Positions 58,339-64,000 of a stretch of 64,000 nucleotides of DNA are shown here, piece by piece (positions within the stretch are counted from its first letter, which is position 1; the number at the start of each line of letters is the position of its first letter). The notes under the pieces were generated by a model that had not been told where the DNA came from, made no database searches, and was given only the letters and a program-made list of their open reading frames with translations. The stretch spans positions 744,001 through 808,000 of the forward strand of contig OZ257137.1 in assembly GCA_965279115.1 (NCBI GenBank), in the 5' to 3' direction. The DNA is from JAEUOS01 sp965279115. GTDB lineage: Bacteria; Pseudomonadota; Gammaproteobacteria; Burkholderiales; JAEUOS01. Both the position numbers and the translations under genes were made by a program.

Positions 58339-60608
58339 TCGTAGTTGCCGAAGGAGCGCGGCAAGGGTTCCTGGTTTTCGTTGAGTTTCGTGTAGCCCGG
58401 GATATTGCGCCGCAAAATGTCCAGGGGATTGGACCCGAGCCGGGACAATCCGTTCAGTTCAAGCTGGAAAAAAATACCTGTGCTGGCGCGCTGGCTTGCT
58501 GTGGCGAAGCGCTGCAGCACCACCCTGCCGACCCAGCAATCGCCATCGTACTCGAAGCCTCCCAGGGATTCCACGACGCGGCCATCGCGCAAAGAATAGT
58601 TGTACCGCCCCACGCCGTACCATCCTCCGCCAAAATTCCACTGGGCCGCGACGTCGATCTGCTCAAGAAAATCACGCTGGTAGCGATATGAGGCTGAAAT
58701 GGTCTTGCCGGGTTCTGGCGTGTAGCGCACGCCATGACTGATACGCTGGATTTCCTTCTTGTTCGGGCTGTACTGGAAAGTCGTGTCGTAGTTGACTTTT
58801 GGCAGCACTTCTCCGGAAAAGGAGGCCAGCAGGTCGGAACTGCGGGTTGAACGGGCGGTCTCTCCCGGCAATGTCACGCGCTGCTCGGTGAAGTAGAAAC
58901 GCTGCCCGAGAGTAAAGCGCAGGCGCTCCCTGCCGTCCCTTTGGCTCAACAGCCGTGTCGTTACGGCCGTGGTCACCTGGTTGGCATCGGCGATCCTGTC
59001 CGAGCCGGAATACACATTCTCCGAGAAGATCTGCGCGAAATTGAAATCGGCAATCCCGGTATCAAAAATCGGGATGCCGGACTGATCGCGAGCCGGGACC
59101 CGCAAATAGTACAGGCGCGGCTCAAGTGTCTGTGTGTAGCTTTGCCCGAAATACTCTGTCGGTCGTTCAAACGACAGGCCGCTGTCCAGGCTGAAAGCCG
59201 GCAGGCTCCGCGAGAAACTGGCCGGTGCGCCGGCCGGGTTGTTGTCCTGCAGTTGATAACTTGTACTCAGCCATGACACCTTGGGAATCACATAGCCGCC
59301 GGGTGCCAGGATGGGGTAGCTGATGTTCGGAGATACGTGAATCCGGCTACCGTTGACCAGCGTCGGGTGCGAGAACCGGTTGTACTCCGCGTTGAAATTC
59401 AGATCAAAGCCGGCGGTGTCGTAGCGGCGGGTGTTGAACATCAATTGCGGGAGTCGCCCGTACGGGGAAACAACCGGATTGAGCGGGTCCCTGAGCGTCT
59501 GGTAACTCAGAGTCCTCGCATAGAGGGTGTACCACTGCGCCGCGTATTGAATAAAACCTTCGCGCGGCAGAAATGTCTGGGAGGTCGCGGATATGCGGTT
59601 GGAAAGGTCCGTGAAATAGCTGTCGTCGGACACCTTGTTCACATTGAGATAGCCGGTGAGGCCCGGCATGAAGGTCTGGTTATGGAGGATCGCAAATCCG
59701 CCGCGGGTGGTCTTGGTCTGCTGGTCGTCCGGGAGTATTTCACCGCGCGCTTCGCCGCGGTAGCCTTCGCCAAGATAGCGAAACGCCGCCGTGGTCTGCA
59801 GGCCGCGCTTGGTCATGTATCTTGGCGTGACCGTCAAGTCGCGATTCGGCGCGATGTTCCAATAGTAGGGCGTCTGTACCTCCTGGCCATTCTGCACCGA
59901 GCTGCCAAAGGACGGCGCGAGAAATCCGGACTTGCGTCGATCATTGAGCGTGAAACTCATCCCGGGAACGTACAGGATCTGCTGCCCCTTGAAGAACAGC
60001 CTCGCATCATCCGCCTCGCCCAGATCGCGACCATAGTCGAGCTTCAATTCACCGACCTGCATGTACCAGTCGTCGTTGCCCGGACCGCAGGTGGTGTAGG
60101 TCGCGTTGCTTGCGCGGTAGGCGTCCGGCCCGAGAAACTCCAGGCGGCTCGCTTGCCCTCGCGCGCGGTTGTTGGCCAGCAAATACTCGGCGGAAAGAAA
60201 GGTTCCGGTTCGTGCGTCAAGCTTGAGTTTGAGTTCAGATCCGGTGAACAGGTCGCCACTGCGCAGGATCCTGACGTTCCCGTTGGCGTCAAGCTCGTCG
60301 GTGACAACGCGATAGTTGATCCTGTCGGCCTTGATCACCGCGTCCTGCTTGCGCAATTGCGCGTCACCGTCGACTTGGGTGGAACGTCCGGATTCGCCGG
60401 ATATCCGCAGTCCCTCGACAAATACCGGAAGCGGCCCCGCCCTCTCGCGTGCCGGTTTCAGTTCCCGCTCAACCTTGAGGGCAAGTCGCCCCGCCCGATT
60501 CTCGCCATGGTCCGCCCGTGCCACGTCCTCGGCCGACGCCCAAGGCGCCGCCACGAAAACGGCGGCAAGCGCCGCCAGCAGGGACCGGCAATTGCGAAAT
60601 ATCGGCAT
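58335..60608 (-). CDS. lptD: LPS-assembly outer-membrane protein LptD
   Basis: A 757-residue LptD that inserts lipopolysaccharide into the outer leaflet with LptE. Signal peptide (RNCRSLLAALAAVFVAAPWA), then the periplasmic OstA domain (VFVEGLRISGESGRSTQVDG, ADRINYRVVTDELDANGNVR), then the long barrel. Cysteines in YTTCGPGNDDW and YDGDCWVGR are those used in the disulfides that need DsbA/DsbC. The ATG at 60608 starts the signal peptide; a TTG at 60626 is less likely. amgK is divergent, with a -10-like TAAAAT at 60661-60666 in the 144-base gap. Confidence 0.96.
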   Translation of the reverse strand: MPIFRNCRSLLAALAAVFVAAPWASAEDVARADHGENRAGRLALKVERELKPARERAGPLPVFVEGLRISGESGRSTQVDGDAQLRKQDAVIKADRINYRVVTDELDANGNVRILRSGDLFTGSELKLKLDARTGTFLSAEYLLANNRARGQASRLEFLGPDAYRASNATYTTCGPGNDDWYMQVGELKLDYGRDLGEADDARLFFKGQQILYVPGMSFTLNDRRKSGFLAPSFGSSVQNGQEVQTPYYWNIAPNRDLTVTPRYMTKRGLQTTAAFRYLGEGYRGEARGEILPDDQQTKTTRGGFAILHNQTFMPGLTGYLNVNKVSDDSYFTDLSNRISATSQTFLPREGFIQYAAQWYTLYARTLSYQTLRDPLNPVVSPYGRLPQLMFNTRRYDTAGFDLNFNAEYNRFSHPTLVNGSRIHVSPNISYPILAPGGYVIPKVSWLSTSYQLQDNNPAGAPASFSRSLPAFSLDSGLSFERPTEYFGQSYTQTLEPRLYYLRVPARDQSGIPIFDTGIADFNFAQIFSENVYSGSDRIADANQVTTAVTTRLLSQRDGRERLRFTLGQRFYFTEQRVTLPGETARSTRSSDLLASFSGEVLPKVNYDTTFQYSPNKKEIQRISHGVRYTPEPGKTISASYRYQRDFLEQIDVAAQWNFGGGWYGVGRYNYSLRDGRVVESLGGFEYDGDCWVGRVVLQRFATASQRASTGIFFQLELNGLSRLGSNPLDILRRNIPGYTKLNENQEPLPRSFGNYE

Positions 60609-60752
60609 GCGCTGGGGAAAAAACAAACGCGCCTGGGTCGGCGCGGTCGAATGATTCCGATAAAATTCAAGCGATTATAAGTCACCAGCCCGCGCATTCC
60701 GGGCCGGCAAAGGCGAGCCCCAGAGACGGCAAGCCCCAATGTCGGTAGCCAT

Positions 60753-61790
60753 GTGCAGCCCAATTTCGTGGACCGACTCGAAGCCCTGCAACAGTTTGTC
60801 GATCGATGCTTTCCCGGCATCCGGCCAGCCATGGAACCGGCATCGTCCGACGCCAGTTTTCGGCGTTATTTCCGCCTGCGTTTCGATAACGGCGCGGAAT
60901 CCCGGATCGTCATGGATGCGCCCCCCGACAAGGAAGACTGCGCGCCGTTCGTCCATGTCGCCGGATTGCTGGACGCTGCCGGCCTGAATGTGCCACGCGT
61001 CCTCGCCCGCGACATGACGAACGGGTTCTTGCTGCTTCCGGACCTGGGCACCCAGACATACCTGACGGCGTTGCAGGCCGATCCGGGCTGCGCGGATGCG
61101 CTGTATGGCGACGCGATCGCCTCGCTGGTCGACATGCAATGCCTGTGCGACGCATCCACCTTGCCGCCGTACGATCGTGCGCTGCTGCTGCGCGAAATGG
61201 AGTTGCTGCCCGAGTGGTTCATCGGGCGGCATCATGCGTTTTCCCTCAGCGACCGCCAGGCAACCGATCTGAGAAGCGCGTTCGAGACCTTGATCGCGAA
61301 CAACCTCGCCCAACCTGCGCTGTTTGTCCATCGCGACTTTCATTCGCGCAACCTGATGGTCGCGCCGCCTGCCGCCGGAAACAGCAGGAATCCCGGCATC
61401 CTGGATTTCCAGGATGCGGTGCGCGGACCGGTCACCTACGACCTTGTTTCCTTGCTGAAGGATGCCTATATCGAATGGGAGGAAGAGCGGGTGCTGGATT
61501 GGGCCATTCGCTACTGGAAGGCGGCCGGCGCGGCAGGCCTGCCGGTGGATGCCGACTTCGGCACGTTTTACCGCGACTTCGAGTGGATGGGCCTGCAACG
61601 GCACCTGAAGGTGCTGGGCATTTTCGCCCGCCTGTACCACCGCGACGGCAAGGACCAATACCTGGCGGACCTTCCGCTGGTGATGCGCCACACCCGCAAG
61701 ACGTGTGAGCGCTATGTGGCGTTCACCCCGCTGTTGCGCCTGTTCGACGCCATCGAGCGGGTCGAGCGACCCGGCGGTTTCACGTTTTGA
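60753..61790 (+). CDS. amgK: N-acetylmuramate/N-acetylglucosamine kinase AmgK
   Basis: A 345-residue APH-fold kinase that makes the anomeric 1-phosphates of MurNAc and GlcNAc in cell-wall recycling. Catalytic loop LFVHRDFHSRNLMV (near residue 191) and metal-binding ILDFQDAVRGPVTYDLVSLL are intact; start of the fold DASFRRYFRLRF. Start is a GTG at 60753; a second GTG at 60768 is possible. A -10-like TAAAAT at 60661-60666 lies 87 bases upstream. The stop overlaps the azlC TTG (TTGA). Its natural partner murU lies two genes downstream. Confidence 0.93.
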   Translation: MQPNFVDRLEALQQFVDRCFPGIRPAMEPASSDASFRRYFRLRFDNGAESRIVMDAPPDKEDCAPFVHVAGLLDAAGLNVPRVLARDMTNGFLLLPDLGTQTYLTALQADPGCADALYGDAIASLVDMQCLCDASTLPPYDRALLLREMELLPEWFIGRHHAFSLSDRQATDLRSAFETLIANNLAQPALFVHRDFHSRNLMVAPPAAGNSRNPGILDFQDAVRGPVTYDLVSLLKDAYIEWEEERVLDWAIRYWKAAGAAGLPVDADFGTFYRDFEWMGLQRHLKVLGIFARLYHRDGKDQYLADLPLVMRHTRKTCERYVAFTPLLRLFDAIERVERPGGFTF

Positions 61791-62485
61791 GCCCCTTGGC
61801 CGATTCACGCGCGGAGTTCCTGGCCGGCCTGGCCGCGGTTGCCCCGCTGGCGGTGGGAAGCATCCCGTTCGGGCTCATCTATGGGGTCCTCGCCATCAAT
61901 GCGGGCATGTCGCCCGAACTCGCGGTAGCTGTTTCCACCATCGTATTCGCGGGGTCGGCGCAGTTCATGATCACCCAGCTGGTGGCTGCAGGCACGCCGG
62001 GCCTCCTCGTCGTCGCGTCGGTCATGACCATCAATTTGCGTCATGCGCTCTATTCCGCCGATCTGGCGCGCAAGTTGGCACACCTGAACCCGGCCTGGAA
62101 GGCGCTGCTGGCCTACCTGCTCACCGACGAAGCCTACGCCGCTGCGCTTTCGCGCTTCTCCGGCGAAACCGGTGCCGCGCATCGTCATTGGCATCTTCTG
62201 GGCGCCGGCCTGGGCTTGTGGCTGGTATGGCAGGCCAGTTGCCTGGCCGGGGTACTGCTGGGGGGGCGGATTCCCGCAGGCTGGTCGCTCGAGTTCGCAG
62301 GCACCCTCACCTTCATCGCCATCGTCGTGCCGCTTTTGCACGATCGCGCGATGTGGGCGGCAACGGCTGTCGCCGGAGCGGTTGCGGTGGCGGCAAACGC
62401 AATGCCCTACAAGCTGGCCATCATCGCAGCGGCGGGCGCAGGTATCGCGGCCGGTCTCGCGCTCGATCCGCGGAGACCGCAATGA
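61787..62485 (+). CDS. azlC: AzlC-family branched-chain amino acid exporter, large subunit
   Basis: A 232-residue membrane protein with about seven helices. The N-terminal PLAVGSIPFGLIYGVLAINA, AGSAQFMITQLVAAG and MTINLRHALYSADLA are typical of AzlC/YgaZ, the larger subunit of a two-part amino acid exporter. Start TTG overlaps the amgK stop. It needs AzlD, which follows with a four-base overlap. Confidence 0.92.
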   Translation: MSPLADSRAEFLAGLAAVAPLAVGSIPFGLIYGVLAINAGMSPELAVAVSTIVFAGSAQFMITQLVAAGTPGLLVVASVMTINLRHALYSADLARKLAHLNPAWKALLAYLLTDEAYAAALSRFSGETGAAHRHWHLLGAGLGLWLVWQASCLAGVLLGGRIPAGWSLEFAGTLTFIAIVVPLLHDRAMWAATAVAGAVAVAANAMPYKLAIIAAAGAGIAAGLALDPRRPQ

Positions 62486-62799
62486 ACCTGTGGCTGGTGA
62501 TGCTCGCCGCCGGCGCGGTGACGTTCGCCATACGCTTCTCGTTCATCGGCATGGCCGGCCGTTTCGAAGCACCGCCATGGTTCGTGCGTGCCTTGCGTTT
62601 TGTGCCGGCAGCAGCGCTATCGGCCTTGATATGGCCCGACATGGTCATCAGCGAGGGCGTGTTCACGCTGGCTGAACCTCGTTTGGTGGCCGGACTGGTC
62701 GCCGCCGGCGTCGCCTGGCGCACCCGCAATACCCTGCTGACGATCACCTGCGGCATGCTGGCGCTTTGGCTGCTCCAGTGGTTGCTGACAGCACGATGA
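62482..62799 (+). CDS. azlD: AzlD-family exporter, small subunit
   Basis: A 105-residue protein with three to four helices: NLWLVMLAAGAVTFAIRFSF, RALRFVPAAALSALIWPDMV and LLTITCGMLALWLLQWLL. The F-x-x-R-F-S-F segment after the first helix is common in AzlD/YgaH. The ATG overlaps the azlC stop and its own stop overlaps the murU ATG. Confidence 0.92.
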   Translation: MNLWLVMLAAGAVTFAIRFSFIGMAGRFEAPPWFVRALRFVPAAALSALIWPDMVISEGVFTLAEPRLVAGLVAAGVAWRTRNTLLTITCGMLALWLLQWLLTAR

Positions 62800-63506
62800 A
62801 AGCCATGATCCTTGCCGCCGGGCGGGGCGAACGCATGCGTCCGCTCACCGACCGTTTGCCCAAGCCACTATTGCAGGCAGGCGGCAAACCACTCATCACC
62901 TGGCATGTCGAACGCCTGCGCGACGCCGGCATACGCGAGCTGGTCATCAATCACGCCTGGTTGGGCGGGATGATCGAAGCCGCGCTGGGGGACGGATCGG
63001 CGCTGGGCGTGCGCATCGCCTATTCACCCGAACCCGAGGCCCTGGAAACCGCCGGCGGCATCGCCCGCGCCTTGCCGCTACTGGGTGCGCGGCCATTTCT
63101 GGTGGTGAACGGCGATATCCATTGCGACTACGACTTCGCGCGTGCGCATGGCGCAGCGCGACGCATCGATGCCGGTGCGATGGACGCCTGGCTGGTCATG
63201 GTGGCCAATCCCGCCCACCACGCCATGGGCGATTTCACACTCTCTGCCGGTCGGGTCGCCGACACCGCCGGCCCGCGCCTGACTTTCAGCGGCGTCGGCA
63301 TCTACAACCCCGCCCTGTTTGCAGGCATCATCCCGGGCACCCGCGCGCCCCTTGCCCCGCTGTTGCGCCGAGCCATGGCGGCGCAACGCGTCGCCGGCGA
63401 ATTCTTCGATGGCCGCTGGACCGACGTCGGTACACCGCAACGGCTGCAACAGCTCGACGCCGAGTTGCGGCAGCTACCGGGAACCGGCCTACAATCCTGT
63501 CCATGA
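62796..63506 (+). CDS. murU: N-acetylmuramate alpha-1-phosphate uridylyltransferase MurU
   Basis: A 236-residue nucleotidyltransferase. N-terminal AMILAAGRGERMRPLTDRLP and KPLLQAGGKPLI (the G-x-G-x-R-x-x-P-x(5)-K pattern), NGDIHCDYDF with the metal-binding Asp, and WTDVGTPQRL near the end. It turns the MurNAc-1-phosphate made by AmgK into UDP-MurNAc, bypassing early murein synthesis; this route gives intrinsic fosfomycin tolerance in species that have it. ATGA overlaps at both ends. Confidence 0.94.
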   Translation: MKAMILAAGRGERMRPLTDRLPKPLLQAGGKPLITWHVERLRDAGIRELVINHAWLGGMIEAALGDGSALGVRIAYSPEPEALETAGGIARALPLLGARPFLVVNGDIHCDYDFARAHGAARRIDAGAMDAWLVMVANPAHHAMGDFTLSAGRVADTAGPRLTFSGVGIYNPALFAGIIPGTRAPLAPLLRRAMAAQRVAGEFFDGRWTDVGTPQRLQQLDAELRQLPGTGLQSCP

Positions 63507-64000
63507 ATACGCTCGACAACTCCCCCTTCGCCGCGCGCAGGGCACGCCTGGCCGAAGCCATGCGCGCGGCCGGCGGCGGCATTGCCGTCATCCCGACCGC
63601 CCCGGAACGCGCACGCAACCGTGACACGCACTATCCGTACCGGCACGACAGCTACGCATACTATGTTTCGGGTTTCACCGAACCGGAAGCCGTGACCGTG
63701 ATTTTCGGCGGCGACACGGTGCGGTCAATGCTGTTTTGCCGGCCCAAGCACGAAGAACGCGAAATCTGGGACGGCTTTCGCCACGGTCCGGACGCGGCGC
63801 GGGAGGCGTTTGGCTACGACGAAGCGCATTCGATCGAGGAGTTCGACGCCCTGCTGCCGAAGCTGCTTGCAGGCGCGCCCAACCTCTTCTATTCGGTGGG
63901 ATTCGACGACGCCTTTGACGCACGCATCACCCGGGCACTCAACGCCGTGCGCAACATGGCGCGGTCCGGCCTTTCCGCCCCTTCGACGATCCGCGACGTG
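63503..64000 (+). CDS. pepP: Xaa-Pro aminopeptidase PepP, N-terminal part, cut by window end
   Basis: The first 166 codons of a protein starting MNTLDNSPFAARRARLAEAM, with the aminopeptidase P N-terminal domain (RNRDTHYPYRHDSYAYYVSG, FTEPEAVTVI, FCRPKHEEREIWDGFRHGPD, EAFGYDEAHSIEEF). The metal-binding catalytic domain lies past the window. Its ATG at 63503 overlaps the murU stop, so it closes the amgK-azlC-azlD-murU coupled run. Confidence 0.93.
   Translation, partial: MNTLDNSPFAARRARLAEAMRAAGGGIAVIPTAPERARNRDTHYPYRHDSYAYYVSGFTEPEAVTVIFGGDTVRSMLFCRPKHEEREIWDGFRHGPDAAREAFGYDEAHSIEEFDALLPKLLAGAPNLFYSVGFDDAFDARITRALNAVRNMARSGLSAPSTIRDV

Noticed and set aside
59337..60680. Forward reading frame of 447 codons opposite lptD
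   Set aside because: lptD on the reverse strand has clear domains and conserved cysteines; the forward frame has none.
1..64000. CRISPR arrays, insertion sequences, prophage or integron genes
   Set aside because: No regularly spaced repeats, transposase, integrase or phage structural gene was found on either strand.

Overview
The window is a GC-rich (roughly two-thirds G+C), densely coded stretch of bacterial chromosome. It most resembles a betaproteobacterium of the order Burkholderiales. The reasons are eight Bug/TctC-type periplasmic receptors (a family greatly expanded in Bordetella, Achromobacter and relatives), the amgK-murU cell-wall recycling pair, an ArgA-type N-acetylglutamate synthase, and the clusters miaB-phoH-ybeY-corC-lnt and lptD-surA-pdxA. 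I could not run a database search, so the genus is left open. No insertion sequence, prophage, integron or CRISPR array was seen.

About 1-38,500 is accessory metabolism, built as short cassettes that pair an orphan Bug receptor with catabolic enzymes. 1-5615 holds Bug, sulfatase, enolase-superfamily enzyme, Bug and aldo-keto reductase in one tight run. 5799-9159 holds a CBS-domain protein, an enoyl-CoA hydratase and two Bug receptors. 9198-9859 is a HigBA-type toxin-antitoxin pair. 9908-19264 carries two more Bug genes, two family III CoA-transferases, a GST-like protein, a carboxymuconolactone-decarboxylase-family protein, a LysR regulator, an MFS carrier and a Gfo/Idh/MocA oxidoreductase. 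19265-22574 has an unassigned intergenic segment with a small reverse ORF and its terminator, then a PAS histidine kinase and a FixJ-like response regulator. 22633-30554 has a RIO-like kinase, a Tat-exported serine hydrolase with a secreted partner of unknown function, an M81 (MlrC) peptidase, an EamA permease, an omega-aminotransferase and its divergent Lrp-type regulator. 30630-38546 has a Bug receptor, an outer-membrane barrel, a VOC/LLM enzyme pair with a divergent Bug gene, an amidohydrolase, a MetX-like acyltransferase and a universal stress protein with a consensus FNR/Anr box.

About 38,800-64,000 is mostly housekeeping: a methyltransferase, a YdjM-like membrane protein, HrpA, ArgA, YggX, RpiA, DsbC, a UbiH-family hydroxylase, a PanE-like reductase, tRNA-Met, then miaB-phoH-ybeY-corC-lnt. 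That run meets pdxA-surA-lptD head-on, and the 3' ends of lnt and pdxA overlap by 74 bases. The window ends in a translationally coupled operon amgK-azlC-azlD-murU-pepP, with pepP cut by the window edge.

Functionally the left half looks like an organism that scavenges organic acids, sulfate esters and CoA-activated carboxylates. The right half serves envelope assembly (Lnt, SurA, LptD, AmgK/MurU), thiol and iron homeostasis (DsbC, YggX) and tRNA/rRNA maturation (MiaB, YbeY, HrpA).
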